From Xanthomarina arctica (GTDB lineage Bacteria; Bacteroidota; Bacteroidia; Flavobacteriales; Flavobacteriaceae), in assembly GCF_014638915.1 (NCBI RefSeq), contig NZ_BMFQ01000001.1, positions 310,001 through 374,000 on the forward strand: a stretch of DNA of 64,000 nucleotides, read 5' to 3'. Under the pieces are notes generated by a model. It worked only from the letters and a program-made list of their open reading frames with translations, was not told the DNA's origin and did not search any database. The number at the start of each line of letters is the position of its first letter. The first letter of the stretch is position 1. Below are positions 45,853 through 56,476 of this stretch, in pieces. A program made the translations under genes and the position numbers.

Positions 45853-48327
45853 CTAAGAACCACACATCAAACAGTCGTCTCCTTCAGCTTCTTTTGCTTG
45901 CGCAATTAAGGCTTTCATTTCGTCTGCAGTCATTGGTTCCACTTCTTTAGCTTGCTGACTAAATTTCTCAGCTGTTTTAACTGCTTTTTTCTGTTGTACT
46001 TCAAGAGCTTCATCTACCTCAACCACCTCCACAACTTCCGCTATAGGCTCTTCTTTCTTTTTAGTATCTAAAGTAAACTTGATGGCATCTACGGCACTTT
46101 TTGTTCTTAAATAATACATTCCTGTTTTTAAACCACTTTTCCATGCATAAAAGTGCATAGAGGTTAACTTAGCCATAGTTGCTCCTTCCATAAACAAGTT
46201 AAGAGATTGTGACTGATCTATAAAATACCCTCTATGACGAGACATATCTATAATATCTTTCATACTTAACTCCCAGACGGTTTTATATAACTCTTTAATA
46301 TCTTGAGGAATACAATCAATATCTTGAACAGAACCATTAGCTCTCATGATATCTTGTTTTAAACCATCGTTCCAAAGGCCAAGTTCTACTAAATCTTCTA
46401 GTAAATGTTTGTTTACAACAATAAACTCTCCAGATAACACACGACGTGTATAAATATTTGAGGTATATGGCTCAAAACATTCATTATTACCAAGAATCTG
46501 CGAGGTACTTGCTGTTGGCATTGGAGCCACTAATAGAGAGTTTCTAACCCCATGTTTTTTAACTTCTGTACGAAGTTTTGCCCAATCCCATCGTCCACTT
46601 AATTCTTCGTCTTTAATTCCCCAAAGATTATGTTGAAATTCGCCTTGGCTAATTGGAGATCCTTTATAAGATTGATAAGGACCATCTACTTCTGCTTCTT
46701 CCATACTTGCTGTTAAAGCCGCAAAATATAACGTTTCAAAAATTTCCTGATTCAATTTTTTAGCTTCATCACTAGTAAAAGGCATTCTTAGCTTAATAAA
46801 AGTATCCGCTAAACCTTGAACCCCTAACCCAATTGGTCTGTGACGGAAATTGGAGTTTTCAGCTTCTTTAACAGGATAATAGTTTCTGTCAATAACCTTA
46901 TTTAAATTTTTAGTAACACGTTTGGTAATTTTGAATAATTCTTTATGATCGAACTCGTTGTTTTTAATAAACATTGGCAAAGCAATAGAAGCCAAATTAC
47001 AAACAGCAACTTCATCTGGAGATGTATATTCCATGATTTCAGTACATAAATTTGAAGAACGAATAGTTCCTAAATTTTTCTGATTGGATTTTCTGTTTGC
47101 CGCATCTTTATACAACATATAAGGTGTTCCTGTTTCAATTTGAGATTCTAAAATTTTCTCCCAAAGTTCTCTAGCCTTAATTGTTTTTCTTCCTTTCCCT
47201 TCAGCTTCATATTTAAGATAAAGCGCTTCAAATTCTTCACTATGGATTTCTGGTAAGCCAGGACATTCGTTAGGACACATTAAAGTCCAATGTCCATCTT
47301 CCTGAACACGTTTCATAAATAAATCTGAAATCCACATCGCATAGAATAAATCTCTAGCGCGCATTTCTTCTTTTCCATGATTCTTTTTCAAATCTAGGAA
47401 ATCGAATATATCTGCATGCCAAGTTTCTATGTAAATAGCAAAACTTCCTTTACGTTTTCCTCCTCCTTGATCCACATATCTAGCTGTGTCGTTAAAAACC
47501 TGAAGCATTGGAACAATTCCATTACTAGTACCATTTGTACCGGCAATATAACTTCCTGTAGCACGCACATTATGAATAGCTAAACCAATACCACCTGCAG
47601 ATTGTGAGATTTTTGCCGTTTGTTTTAACGTATCGTAAATTCCATCGATGCTATCGTCTTTCATTGTTAAAAGAAAACAAGATGACATTTGCGGTTTTGG
47701 AGTTCCTGAATTAAAAAGTGTTGGTGTTGCGTGTGTAAAATATTTTTTAGACATCAGCTCATAGGTCTCAATAGCGGCATCTAAATCGTTTAGATGAATT
47801 CCAATTGAAACTCTCATAAGCATGTGTTGCGGACGTTCGGCTATTTCGCCATTAAGCTTTAATAGATAAGAACGTTCAAGGGTTTTAAATCCGAAATAAT
47901 CGTAAGTAAAATCGCGATTATAAATAATGGTAGAATCTAATTTATCTTTATTTTCCATTATAACCTGATACACCTCATCTGAAAGCAATGGTGCTTTTTT
48001 TCCATTTCTCGGGTTTACATAGGCATATAAATCTTGCATGACATCACTAAATGTTTTCTTAGTGTTTTTATGTAAGTTCGATACAGATATTCTTGCTGCC
48101 AAACGTGCATAATCAGGATGTGCAGTCGTCATGGTTGCAGCAACTTCTGCTGCTAAATTATCCAGTTCGCTAGTAGTTACACCGTCGTACAAACCTTCAA
48201 TAACTCTCATGGCCACTTTTACAGGATCCACCAGTTCGTTCAATCCATAACACAACTTTCTTACTCTAGCTGTAATTTTGTCGAACATCATTGGCTCTTT
48301 CCTGCCATCTCTTTTTAAAACAAACAT
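45853..48327 (-). CDS. nrdA: Ribonucleoside-diphosphate reductase, large subunit (class I)
   Basis: The 824-residue protein has an N-terminal ATP-cone (about 1-90, [21 protein letters not shown]), the reductase barrel with SSCFLL, NLCTEI (active-site Cys) and [28 protein letters not shown], and the C-terminal redox pair CLMC. The spacer before the tail is Glu/Val-rich and longer than in E. coli. It reduces ribonucleoside diphosphates with NrdB and lies 178 bp downstream of nrdB. Confidence 0.97.
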   Translation of the reverse strand: MFVLKRDGRKEPMMFDKITARVRKLCYGLNELVDPVKVAMRVIEGLYDGVTTSELDNLAAEVAATMTTAHPDYARLAARISVSNLHKNTKKTFSDVMQDLYAYVNPRNGKKAPLLSDEVYQVIMENKDKLDSTIIYNRDFTYDYFGFKTLERSYLLKLNGEIAERPQHMLMRVSIGIHLNDLDAAIETYELMSKKYFTHATPTLFNSGTPKPQMSSCFLLTMKDDSIDGIYDTLKQTAKISQSAGGIGLAIHNVRATGSYIAGTNGTSNGIVPMLQVFNDTARYVDQGGGKRKGSFAIYIETWHADIFDFLDLKKNHGKEEMRARDLFYAMWISDLFMKRVQEDGHWTLMCPNECPGLPEIHSEEFEALYLKYEAEGKGRKTIKARELWEKILESQIETGTPYMLYKDAANRKSNQKNLGTIRSSNLCTEIMEYTSPDEVAVCNLASIALPMFIKNNEFDHKELFKITKRVTKNLNKVIDRNYYPVKEAENSNFRHRPIGLGVQGLADTFIKLRMPFTSDEAKKLNQEIFETLYFAALTASMEEAEVDGPYQSYKGSPISQGEFQHNLWGIKDEELSGRWDWAKLRTEVKKHGVRNSLLVAPMPTASTSQILGNNECFEPYTSNIYTRRVLSGEFIVVNKHLLEDLVELGLWNDGLKQDIMRANGSVQDIDCIPQDIKELYKTVWELSMKDIIDMSRHRGYFIDQSQSLNLFMEGATMAKLTSMHFYAWKSGLKTGMYYLRTKSAVDAIKFTLDTKKKEEPIAEVVEVVEVDEALEVQQKKAVKTAEKFSQQAKEVEPMTADEMKALIAQAKEAEGDDCLMCGS

Positions 48328-48344
48328 ATATTACACGATTTTAG

Positions 48345-48367
48345 TTTTCTGAAATACGTTCAGAAAA
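48345..48367 (-). other. Inverted repeat between nrdB and nrdA
   Basis: TTTTCTGAA at 48345-48353 pairs with TTCAGAAAA at 48359-48367, 5-nt loop. It lies 18 bp upstream of the nrdA start and lacks a T-run. It may be an mRNA hairpin setting the NrdA/NrdB ratio or a protein-binding site. Confidence 0.35.
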
Positions 48368-48505
48368 TGGGTTAATTAATTCAAACATTTTTACGCAACA
48401 TAAAAATGCTTAAGAATGATATTTAATAGTAAAAAGCATTTAGAATTTCGAACTTGAAATTGCACAATAAATGCTATTAACTTATTGAATTTTAAAGGTT
48501 TTTAT

Positions 48506-49486
48506 TTAAAAATCTGCATCGAAACTGAACTTGTCTGCAGCATCTTCTTTATTAACTACGCCTGCTTTTTGATATTCTGCAACACGTTTTTCAAAGAAAT
48601 TTGTTTTTCCTTGAAGTGAAATCATATCCATAAAATCGAATGGATTTCCAGTGTTATATTCTTTTTCGCAATCTAATTCGCTTAAAAGTCTATCTGTTAC
48701 AAACTCTAAATACTGAACCATTAATTTAGAATTCATTCCAATTAAGCTAGCAGGAAGAGATTCTGTAATAAATTCTCTTTCAATATCTAAGGCTTCTACA
48801 AGGATTTCTCTAATGCGTTCTTTAGAAACTTTGTTGATTAAGTGGTTGTTATGAAGGTGTACAGCAAAATCGCAATGAACGCCTTCATCTCTAGAAATTA
48901 ATTCGTTAGAGAATGTTAATCCTGGCATTAAGCCACGTTTTTTTAACCAAAAAATAGAACAAAATGCACCTGAAAAGAAGATGCCTTCAACAGCAGCAAA
49001 AGCAATTAAACGCTCACCAAAGCTTGGAGATTCTATCCATTTTAGCGCCCAGTCGGCTTTTTTCTTAATAGCAGGGAAATTATCTAAAGCATTAAAAAGT
49101 TGATCTTTTTCCTTTTCGTCTTTTACGTAAGTATCTATTAATAGGGAATAGGTTTCGCTGTGAATATTTTCCATCATGATTTGAAAACCATAAAAGAACT
49201 TTGCTTCGCTGTATTGTACTTCGTTGATAAAGTTTTCGGCTAGGTTTTCGTTAACAATACCATCGCTTGCCGCAAAAAATGCTAAAATGTGCTTAATAAA
49301 AAAACGCTCATCGTCATTCAGTTTATTTTTCCAGTCTGTAAGATCTTGATGTAAATCTATTTCTTCTGCAGTCCAAAAACTGGCTTCAGATTTCTTGTAC
49401 CAATCCCAAATATCATGATGTTGAATTGGAAAAATCACAAATCTATCCTTATTTGGTTCTAATATTGGTTCTGGTAATTGAGACAT
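48506..49486 (-). CDS. nrdB: Ribonucleoside-diphosphate reductase, small subunit
   Basis: The 326-residue ferritin-like protein supplies the tyrosyl radical. Metal-ligand segments are visible: [27 protein letters not shown] (Glu, His and radical Tyr region), [11 protein letters not shown] and [15 protein letters not shown]. Gene order is nrdB then nrdA on the minus strand, the reverse of E. coli but common in Bacteroidota. Confidence 0.97.
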   Translation of the reverse strand: MSQLPEPILEPNKDRFVIFPIQHHDIWDWYKKSEASFWTAEEIDLHQDLTDWKNKLNDDERFFIKHILAFFAASDGIVNENLAENFINEVQYSEAKFFYGFQIMMENIHSETYSLLIDTYVKDEKEKDQLFNALDNFPAIKKKADWALKWIESPSFGERLIAFAAVEGIFFSGAFCSIFWLKKRGLMPGLTFSNELISRDEGVHCDFAVHLHNNHLINKVSKERIREILVEALDIEREFITESLPASLIGMNSKLMVQYLEFVTDRLLSELDCEKEYNTGNPFDFMDMISLQGKTNFFEKRVAEYQKAGVVNKEDAADKFSFDADF

Positions 49487-50044
49487 TTTTTATGTGTTTT
49501 ATTAAAATTTAGACAAAAATTCAACTGCAATTTGGAACTAACAAAGATTCAAAAATGTGATTGAAAATGAAAGCTTAAGTTATAAACATTGTCAACAAGT
49601 TCTTAACAATACTTTAAACGTTTAAGAATTAACTTCATTTTTATTATTAACCCATTTCACTGTTTTACAGTGTTTTATGAAAAATTAAAATAGAAAAACT
49701 GTGTAAGAAAAATAGGTAGAAACATCCTTTTAAGCAAGGTGCTTATTGATTTTCCTGGAGAAAAATTCCCTAAAAATAGAGCATAAAAAAAACCAGCTTT
49801 CACTGGTTTTTTAAAATCGATTAATAGCAATCATCTATAAAATGAAAGCTTCCCTTAAATTAATAGCAAAACAAATATCTGAAATTATATCTTAAAAAAA
49901 ACAGTTAATGTATAGTTGGTACAAAAAACTGTATAGTTGGCATTTCAAAACCAAAATCTTCTTAGAAGTCTTAAAATTATAACCTTTTATACAGAAATTA
50001 ACACCAATTATACATCTATCTTTCTAACCTACTTAATATATTAT
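49487..50044. other. Long intergenic region between nrdB and the LytTR regulator
   Basis: No ORF above noise. It holds a perfect 12-bp palindrome TTAAACGTTTAA at 49614-49625, a short inverted repeat CACTG-TTTTA-CAGTG at 49658-49672 and an orphan hairpin at 49787-49812. The first two could be control sites of the divergent nrdB promoter. The stretch 49813-50044 shows nothing except the regulator's own promoter at its end. Confidence 0.6.
49785..49812. terminator. Orphan bidirectional terminator-like hairpin
   Basis: AAAACCAG at 49789-49796 pairs with CTGGTTTT at 49803-49810, 6-nt loop, with a T-run on both strands. Neither strand has a coding gene that would use it, so it may end a short non-coding transcript or insulate divergent genes. 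Confidence 0.65.
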
Positions 50045-50052
50045 TATATTTG
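50045..50052 (+). promoter_or_regulatory. -7 element of the LytTR regulator gene
   Basis: TATATTTG is a perfect TAnnTTTG and ends only 5 nt before the ATG at 50058. TTC replaces TTG 20 nt upstream. The mRNA would be nearly leaderless. Confidence 0.55.
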
Positions 50053-50057
50053 AGTCT

Positions 50058-50792
50058 ATGATAAAAGCTGTAATTGTTGACGATGAGCCAAAAGCGATTC
50101 AAAGTTTGACTTGGGAATTGGGGAATTTTAATAAAGAAATAGAAGTTATTGAAACCTTTACTAGTCCTGAGAAAGCCATTGCCTATTTAAAAACGCACAC
50201 TCCAGATTGTTTGTTTTTAGACATTAACATGCCAACAATGGATGGTTTCCAATTTTTGGATTTCATTAACCATAAAGATTATGCCGTTATTATCACTACT
50301 GCTTATAATGAATATGCTTTAAAAGCCTTAAAAAACGAAGCCATTGATTATTTATTAAAACCTATAGATTCTGATGATTTAAAAGACACAATTTCAAAAA
50401 TAAAAAAATTTTATACTAACAATCTATCCATTGCAAAGGTGGAAGAAGTTCTTTTAAATTTTAATGCCAACCTGAAACAGCAAAAAATTATTTTAAACAC
50501 AGACGGCAAATTGGTATTTTTAAACATAGACGATATTCTATATGTAGAATCTGATGGAAATTACAGCACGTTTTTTATGACTAACAATCAAAAAATGGTG
50601 GTAACTAAAAAAATCAAAGAAATTGACGCCATCTTACCGGAAAATTGTTTTTTCAGAATTCACAATTCATATATTATAAACCTTAATAAAATTAAAGAAT
50701 TTGTGAAAAACGAAGCCTATGTGGTTCTGGAATCCAACGAAAAAATACCAGTTGCCAGACAACGAAAAACAGACTTCCTTAACAAATTATAG
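50058..50792 (+). CDS. LytTR-family response regulator
   Basis: The 244-residue protein has a receiver domain (1-120) with acidic D8-D9, phosphoacceptor Asp55 in LFLDINMP and the LLKPID Lys motif. A LytTR DNA-binding domain (about 140-244) follows (LNIDDILYVESDGNYSTFFM ... FFRIHNSYIINLNKIKEF). It is 3 bp from the next gene, its cognate kinase. Confidence 0.95.
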   Translation: MIKAVIVDDEPKAIQSLTWELGNFNKEIEVIETFTSPEKAIAYLKTHTPDCLFLDINMPTMDGFQFLDFINHKDYAVIITTAYNEYALKALKNEAIDYLLKPIDSDDLKDTISKIKKFYTNNLSIAKVEEVLLNFNANLKQQKIILNTDGKLVFLNIDDILYVESDGNYSTFFMTNNQKMVVTKKIKEIDAILPENCFFRIHNSYIINLNKIKEFVKNEAYVVLESNEKIPVARQRKTDFLNKL

Positions 50793-50795
50793 CAC

Positions 50796-52784
50796 ATGAA
50801 ATGGTACTTCAACGGTCGTGTTTTAGCCTTTAAAAGAAATTCTAAATGCTATTTATTCCTTCTAGTTTTATTCCTTTTTTCAGCAACTAATTATGCCCAA
50901 GACAGTATAGACGATTCCTTTAAACAACTTGTTAATAGTACGTTGGATAAAAAACAAAGAAACTATCAGTTGTTAAATTCCAGTTTCAAAGAATTTTCAA
51001 AAGACACTTTGAAAATGCAATTTCTTTTGCAAAAATCTAAGGGAAAGACGTTTTTAGATGGAGAAAGCTACGCTTTAAACATGCTTGGTGAAAACTTTAG
51101 AAATCTATCCCTTTACGATAAAGCTGTCGAGGCTCACCAAAGCGCTTTAGTGAAAGCCAAACAAGCAAAAAATATAGAACTTGAAGTAATTAGCTTAAAC
51201 ATGTTAGGCGTAGTTTACAGACGCCTCGATGTTATTAGAACCGCATTAGATTACCATAAAGAAGCCCTAGACTTAGCTGAAACAATTAAACCTGCAACTG
51301 AAAATCTAAAACACAGTATCGCTATTTCTCAAAACAGTATGGGAAATATTTATCTCGCCCTTAAACAATACGATTTGGCTTTAGTTTTTTTCAAAAAATC
51401 TTTAATTATTGAAAAAGAATTAAATAACAAATTAGGACTCGCCATTAACTACCATAATATTGGTTATGCTCAAGAAGCGAAAGGGTTTTTAGATGAAGCC
51501 CTAACAAATTATCAAATTTCTTTAAAATATAACAATGAAATAGATTCAGATATTGGGCGTGTTATTTGCTACAATAGTATTGGGAAACTGGATATTATAA
51601 AAGGCGAATACACAACGGCTTTACCAATAATAGAAAACGCTTTGGAGAAAGCAAAAACAATAAACGACAAGTATTACATTTCTACCTCTTACTCTAATCT
51701 AGGCCTGATTAATTTAAAAATGAAAAATTTTGATTCTTCTGAAATCAACTTAAACAAGGCGCTAAGTATAGCAAAAAAATATAATTTAAAATCTCAGGAA
51801 TCCGAAACTTACAACCATTTATCGCAATTGGAAGAAGAATTAGGGAATTACAAAACATCGCTTTTATATTACAAACAATACTTAGAATTAGACAAATCTA
51901 TTGCCAACGATAAAAACTTTCAATATGTAAACGATTTAATTTTAAAATATGAAAGTGAAAAGAAAAACAACCAAATTAAGTCTCTTGCAAGCGAAAATGA
52001 GATTGTAAAGCTTAAACTAGTTCAAAATAGAAACATATTATTGCTAAGCTTAATTGGAGCCTTTTTAATTATAGGCTTTTTTATTATTCTACAACGACAA
52101 GGAAAATTAAAAAACGAAAAAAAGATAGTAACCTTGGAGCAGGAGATGTTACGAAACCAGATGAACCCTCATTTTATTTTCAATTCTTTAAATTCAATTA
52201 AGCTATATATTATAAATAACGAAAAAGAAAATGCTGTTTACTACCTAAATAAGTTCTCTAAACTTATTAGAAAAATACTTATTGCTTCCACCGAAAAGGA
52301 GATATCATTACAAGACGAATTGGAAACCATGGCATTATATATGAATATTGAAAACATGCGTTTTTCCAATGAAATAGATTACCAAGTACGTATTGCTAAA
52401 AATGTAAACACGTCCGTAATTAGAGTCCCTTCTTTAATTTTACAACCCTTTTTAGAAAATGCGCTTTGGCATGGCTTATCTTCTAAAACTAATGACAAAT
52501 CAATTGTTTTAGAAGTCCAGAAATATGCTTCAGATTATGTAACTATTTCTATTACTGATAATGGCATAGGAAGAGCTGTTTCCGAAGAAATTAAAGAAAG
52601 AAAAAAATTAAAACGTAAATCTGTTGGTATCAAAATCACGAAAGCACGATTAGCTAATTTTTCTAAAAGCTCCAACAACGATTACAAGTTAGAGATTGAG
52701 GATTTATTTGAAAATGGCCAAGCTTCTGGCACCAAAGTAATAGTTTCCATTCCAATTAAAACTGCCATATTAAAAATGGCATAA
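50796..52784 (+). CDS. TPR-containing LytS/YehU-type sensor histidine kinase
   Basis: The 662-residue protein has a signal/anchor helix (about 19-36) and an extracytoplasmic TPR array (about 60-390). A short coiled coil and one transmembrane helix follow (about 407-428, NILLLSLIGAFLIIGFFIIL). The cytoplasmic His-kinase domain contains QMNPHFIFNSLNSIKLYI, whose His is the phosphoacceptor, and the ATPase part has VPSLILQPFLENALWHG and ITDNGIGRA. It should phosphorylate the LytTR regulator encoded 3 bp upstream. The TPR sensor suggests peptide or protein ligands. Confidence 0.94.
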   Translation: MKWYFNGRVLAFKRNSKCYLFLLVLFLFSATNYAQDSIDDSFKQLVNSTLDKKQRNYQLLNSSFKEFSKDTLKMQFLLQKSKGKTFLDGESYALNMLGENFRNLSLYDKAVEAHQSALVKAKQAKNIELEVISLNMLGVVYRRLDVIRTALDYHKEALDLAETIKPATENLKHSIAISQNSMGNIYLALKQYDLALVFFKKSLIIEKELNNKLGLAINYHNIGYAQEAKGFLDEALTNYQISLKYNNEIDSDIGRVICYNSIGKLDIIKGEYTTALPIIENALEKAKTINDKYYISTSYSNLGLINLKMKNFDSSEINLNKALSIAKKYNLKSQESETYNHLSQLEEELGNYKTSLLYYKQYLELDKSIANDKNFQYVNDLILKYESEKKNNQIKSLASENEIVKLKLVQNRNILLLSLIGAFLIIGFFIILQRQGKLKNEKKIVTLEQEMLRNQMNPHFIFNSLNSIKLYIINNEKENAVYYLNKFSKLIRKILIASTEKEISLQDELETMALYMNIENMRFSNEIDYQVRIAKNVNTSVIRVPSLILQPFLENALWHGLSSKTNDKSIVLEVQKYASDYVTISITDNGIGRAVSEEIKERKKLKRKSVGIKITKARLANFSKSSNNDYKLEIEDLFENGQASGTKVIVSIPIKTAILKMA

Positions 52785-52793
52785 AATGGTTCT

Positions 52794-53363
52794 TTATCTA
52801 TTATAACCTTTGGCTATAATCTCAAGTTCGGCATACCAATCTTCGCCAAATTTTCTAATAAGTGCTTCTTTTACAAACTTATAAATAGGCACTTGAAGTT
52901 CTTTTCCTAAAGTACACGCATCGTCGCAAATTTCCCATTTATCATAATTTACAGCAGAAAATTCGCTGTAATCCTTTACTCTAACAGGATATAAATGACA
53001 AGAAACAGGTTTTTTCCAAGTAATGACACCTTGATTATACGCTTCTTCTATGGCACAAAGCGCAGTTCCTTTTTTGTCGAAAATAACATAGGCACAATCG
53101 GCATCGTTAATTAAAGGCGTTTCAAATTCACCAAATTCTGTAGTAATAAAAGTGCCTTGTTTCTCGATGGCATCAATTCCAGCTTGTCTTAGAAAGTGTT
53201 TGATTTTTGGATAAATATCTTCTAAAATTTGAGTCTCAGCTGTTTCCAATGGAGCTCCAGCATCACCATCTATACAGCATGCTCCTTTACAAGCCGAAAG
53301 ATTACATAAAAAATCTTTCTCGATAATATCTTCTGAAACAATTGTTTTTCCTAGTTGGAACAT
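52794..53363 (-). CDS. DUF3109 family protein with Cys cluster
   Basis: The 189-residue protein matches the Bacteroidota DUF3109 pattern: an N-terminal Cys-rich motif (FLCNLSACKGACC) and further conserved Cys (CAYVIF, LCAIEEAY, VSCHLYPVRV, EICDDACTLG), consistent with a metal or Fe-S site as in the YkgJ-like zinc/iron-chelating family. No function is known. It converges on the kinase gene with a 9-bp gap. Confidence 0.85.
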   Translation of the reverse strand: MFQLGKTIVSEDIIEKDFLCNLSACKGACCIDGDAGAPLETAETQILEDIYPKIKHFLRQAGIDAIEKQGTFITTEFGEFETPLINDADCAYVIFDKKGTALCAIEEAYNQGVITWKKPVSCHLYPVRVKDYSEFSAVNYDKWEICDDACTLGKELQVPIYKFVKEALIRKFGEDWYAELEIIAKGYNR

Positions 53364-53492
53364 AAGTTTTGATGCTAATAAAGTATGTGCAAAGATACAT
53401 TATAAAAGAAAAATTAAAGGAGAAAACAGGGAATATTCATTTCAAATTATCGAAATTTGCAATCGCTTTTATGCCTAAAAATTAATACTGAA

Positions 53493-53696
53493 ATGAAAAT
53501 TTTTAAAATCTTATTATCTCTAATCGCTGTTATTTTAATTATTTACAACCTTACAGAAGTTAATTTCGATTCCCCTTTTGAAGGTGACAGTCTAGTAGCA
53601 TTAATAACTATTTTCGCTTCGTTATGTGCTATTTTATTATTGCAGATTTTAAGGATTTCGAAAAAAATAGAAAAACATTCTAAAACTAGAAAATAA
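53493..53696 (+). CDS. Small two-helix membrane protein
   Basis: ATG at 53493 gives 67 residues; the ORF runs 12 codons further upstream but this start gives a normal basic N-terminus. Two hydrophobic segments (about 2-20 and 35-55) and a basic tail (ISKKIEKHSKTRK) are seen. Its stop codon shares a base with the ATG of the flavoprotein gene, so the pair is translationally coupled. No family recognised. Confidence 0.7.
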   Translation: MKIFKILLSLIAVILIIYNLTEVNFDSPFEGDSLVALITIFASLCAILLLQILRISKKIEKHSKTRK

Positions 53697-54304
53697 TGTT
53701 CGATGTGCTAATAATTGGTGGCGGAGCTGCCGGACTATCTTGTGCTTTAATTCTAGGTTCTGCTAATAAACAGGCCTTTGCTAAAGACAAACAGATTGGA
53801 ATTATTGTACATCAAAAAACATCCCATTTGCAAACTGCCTTATTTAATAATGTTTTAGGAATAACTCCTGGAACTACTGGAGCTTCCATTCTTGAAAGTG
53901 GTAAACAACAACTTACTTCTTTGTATCCACATGTTATACAGATAGACCATGAAAAAGTAACAGAAATTAGTAAAACTGAAAATGGTTTTTTAGTAAAAAC
54001 GAACAAAACTCAACACACTACCAAACTAGTTGTAGTAGCTGTTGGTTATACCAACTTAATGACTATTGAAGGTTTAGAATCTTATATTAAACCTCATCCA
54101 AGAGCGAAGGCAGAAAAAAATAGAATCTGGTTAAAAAACACAGATCACAAAATAGACGAAGGACTTTATGTGGCTGGAACATTAGCTGGTTGGAGAAGTC
54201 AACTTGCTATTGCTTGTGGCAGTGGCTCTCAAGTAGCAACAGACATCTTAACGCTTTGGAACAATGGTGAACATGTCAAGATCCATGATAAGGTGTCGAG
54301 CTAG
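53696..54304 (+). CDS. Short FAD-dependent oxidoreductase (thioredoxin-reductase-like)
   Basis: The 202-residue protein has the N-terminal FAD-binding GxGxxG motif (VLIIGGGAAGLSCALILG) and the C-terminal FAD segment GLYVAGTLAGWRSQLAIACGSGSQVATDIL. It lacks both the NAD(P)H-binding domain and the CxxC redox pair of true thioredoxin reductases (about 310 residues). It keeps only the FAD half, so it needs another electron source or acts as an FAD-binding oxidase. It is not interrupted by any frameshift I can see. Confidence 0.85.
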   Translation: MFDVLIIGGGAAGLSCALILGSANKQAFAKDKQIGIIVHQKTSHLQTALFNNVLGITPGTTGASILESGKQQLTSLYPHVIQIDHEKVTEISKTENGFLVKTNKTQHTTKLVVVAVGYTNLMTIEGLESYIKPHPRAKAEKNRIWLKNTDHKIDEGLYVAGTLAGWRSQLAIACGSGSQVATDILTLWNNGEHVKIHDKVSS

Positions 54305-54427
54305 TCGGCTTTAATTATTATATCTTTTTTGAAGGATCTTGGAAGGTATTTTTTCTCCTTATAATTTGAATTAATTTTTTTATACCTATTAGGTTTTAAA
54401 AACTTAGCAGGAAAACAAAGTGTCGGC

Positions 54428-56020
54428 CTAATTAGTACTATTACTCAGTTCAATAACCTCATCAATCATAATATCTGATTGATTTATAACTTCTTCAAAA
54501 GCACCATTTCCAAAAATCTGATCGGCTAGAGTCGCTTTAATATATTGTTTCACCTCCTTATTGTAAGCCACAAAGGTGATGTTGGCTTTGGTTTTTTCAT
54601 TTAAATAATCTTGAAATTGTAAAACCATATCGTCATCAAACTGAAAGTGCTCGATAAACTCTTCTCTGGAAATAGTATCATAGGCATGACGGTCTTTCTC
54701 TAGTTCTTCAAAAACAAAATTGCTTATAAACCCTCTTCTATCTAGAAATGTAAGGGTTTCATTTTGCATGCTTAAATCCAAAGGCACAAAAACATCTGGA
54801 ATAATCCCACCACCACCATAAACAACTTTCCCTTTAGGAGTTGTAAATTTTAATGAGTCGGCTACTTCAATTTTTTCAGGATCTAAGAGTTCGCCACTTT
54901 TAATTCGTTCAAAATACTCATCAAAATAATCTTTATTTCCATTTTTATAGGAACGTTGAATGGAACGCCCTGTTGGCGTATAATATCTAGAAACGGTTAA
55001 TCTTACTGCACTTCCATCTCCTAAATCCATTTCGCGTTGCACCAAGCCTTTTCCGTAAGAGCGCCGTCCAACAATAATTCCTTTATCATTATCTTGTAAA
55101 GCTCCTGCTACAATTTCACTAGCTGAAGCCGAGTTTTCGTCAATTAGAACATATACTTTTCCGTTTTCGAAATCCCCTTTTTTAGTGGCAAAGTTTTTTT
55201 CGATATCTCCTCTTTTGTTTTTGGTAAATAGGATGAGTTTATCATCTTCTAGAAATTCATCCACAATTTGCTCAGCAACCCCTAAAAAGCCTCCAGGATT
55301 ATTTCGTAAATCGATGACTACTTCAGTAATTCCTACTTTTTGTAATTTATTAAGTTCTTTTTTGAATTCTTTATAAGTAGATTCTGCAAAGCGATTGATT
55401 TTTATATATCCCAATTTATCGGTTAGCTTATAAGCGGCATCGACACTTGTAATAGGAATATGATTCCGTTTCACCTTAAAATCCAATAACTTTGGCTCGC
55501 CTCTTCTGTAAACCTTTAAATCTACAAGCGAATTCATTGGACCTTTAAGCTTTTTAATAATATCGTTATTGCTAAGATCTTTTCCAAAAATAGAATCGCC
55601 ATTAGCCATTATAATTCGGTCTCCACCTACAATTCCAGCTTTCTCACTAGGGCCTCCATCTATAGTTCTAATAACCGTAATGGTGTCTTTATAGGTATAG
55701 AAATTAATGCCAATACCAACAAATTCACCCTTCATATTATCCGCCACACGTTCCATATCTTCTTTAGGAATATATACAGAATGTGGATCGAGATTATTTA
55801 GAATTCCGTTGACTGTTACATCTACAATGCTATCTGTATTAACATCGTCTATGTATTCATAATCTATAAAATCTATAAGCCTATTTAACTTGTCTTTTTT
55901 ACTATTTTTTGTAAATAGTCTATCAGAAGTGTCAGAAAAATTTAATTTTCCACCAATATAAATACCTGCTGCTATGGCAACACCAATAATAAGTGGTAAA
56001 TATTTTTTCTTAAGTGCCAT
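54428..56020 (-). CDS. S41-family C-terminal processing protease
   Basis: The 530-residue protein has an N-terminal membrane anchor (about 6-24), a PDZ domain (about 85-170, GGPSEKAGIVGGDRIIMANG) and the S41 catalytic core with NSASASEIVAGALQD (Ser) and RSYGKGLVQ (Lys). A C-terminal extension of about 120 residues follows. It cleaves periplasmic or exported proteins near the C-terminus. It starts 8 bp after the stop of the upstream deaminase gene, so they form an operon. Confidence 0.95.
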   Translation of the reverse strand: MALKKKYLPLIIGVAIAAGIYIGGKLNFSDTSDRLFTKNSKKDKLNRLIDFIDYEYIDDVNTDSIVDVTVNGILNNLDPHSVYIPKEDMERVADNMKGEFVGIGINFYTYKDTITVIRTIDGGPSEKAGIVGGDRIIMANGDSIFGKDLSNNDIIKKLKGPMNSLVDLKVYRRGEPKLLDFKVKRNHIPITSVDAAYKLTDKLGYIKINRFAESTYKEFKKELNKLQKVGITEVVIDLRNNPGGFLGVAEQIVDEFLEDDKLILFTKNKRGDIEKNFATKKGDFENGKVYVLIDENSASASEIVAGALQDNDKGIIVGRRSYGKGLVQREMDLGDGSAVRLTVSRYYTPTGRSIQRSYKNGNKDYFDEYFERIKSGELLDPEKIEVADSLKFTTPKGKVVYGGGGIIPDVFVPLDLSMQNETLTFLDRRGFISNFVFEELEKDRHAYDTISREEFIEHFQFDDDMVLQFQDYLNEKTKANITFVAYNKEVKQYIKATLADQIFGNGAFEEVINQSDIMIDEVIELSNSTN

Positions 56021-56028
56021 CTTCTTTT

Positions 56029-56460
56029 TTAAGCTTTTAAATCTTCAATTAATTCTAATTTGATACCTGCTTTTTCAAGAAATTGCAAACCTGAATCGTC
56101 TTTATAAGCATTTTTATAAACCACCCTTACAATTCCAGCTTGATGAATTAATTTACTGCATTCTTTGCAAGGAGATAATGTAATGTACAATGTGGCTCCT
56201 TTACAAGATTGCGTAGAAGATGCTACCTTTAAAATAGCATTGGCTTCAGCGTGCAAAACATACCATTTGGTGTAGCCTTCATCATCTTCGCAAAAATTCT
56301 CAAAACCTGAAGGTGTTCCATTAAATCCATCGGAAATTATCATTCTATCTTTTACAATAATTGCACCAACTTGTTTACGTTCGCAATAAGAAAGTTTTCC
56401 CCATTCTTCCGCAATTCTTAAATAAGCTTTATCGTATTTAAGTTGTTTGTGTTCTTTCAT
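56029..56460 (-). CDS. dCMP deaminase family protein
   Basis: I prefer the ATG at 56460 (MKEHKQLKYDKAYLRIAEEW; 143 residues), because the in-frame ATG at 56496 lies inside a repeat element. Zinc motifs HAEANAILK (His, catalytic Glu) and PCKECSKLI (two Cys) are intact, and VGAIIVKDRMIISDGFNGTPSGFEN matches the deoxycytidylate deaminase family. It would make dUMP for dTMP synthesis; a ComEB-like label is also used for such proteins. Confidence 0.92.
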   Translation of the reverse strand: MKEHKQLKYDKAYLRIAEEWGKLSYCERKQVGAIIVKDRMIISDGFNGTPSGFENFCEDDEGYTKWYVLHAEANAILKVASSTQSCKGATLYITLSPCKECSKLIHQAGIVRVVYKNAYKDDSGLQFLEKAGIKLELIEDLKA

Positions 56461-56476
56461 TAAAAATTTATTAGCA

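Noticed and set aside
48328-48505. Third nrd gene or homing element between nrdB and nrdA
   Set aside because: The 178-bp gap has no frame and only a 9-bp inverted repeat.
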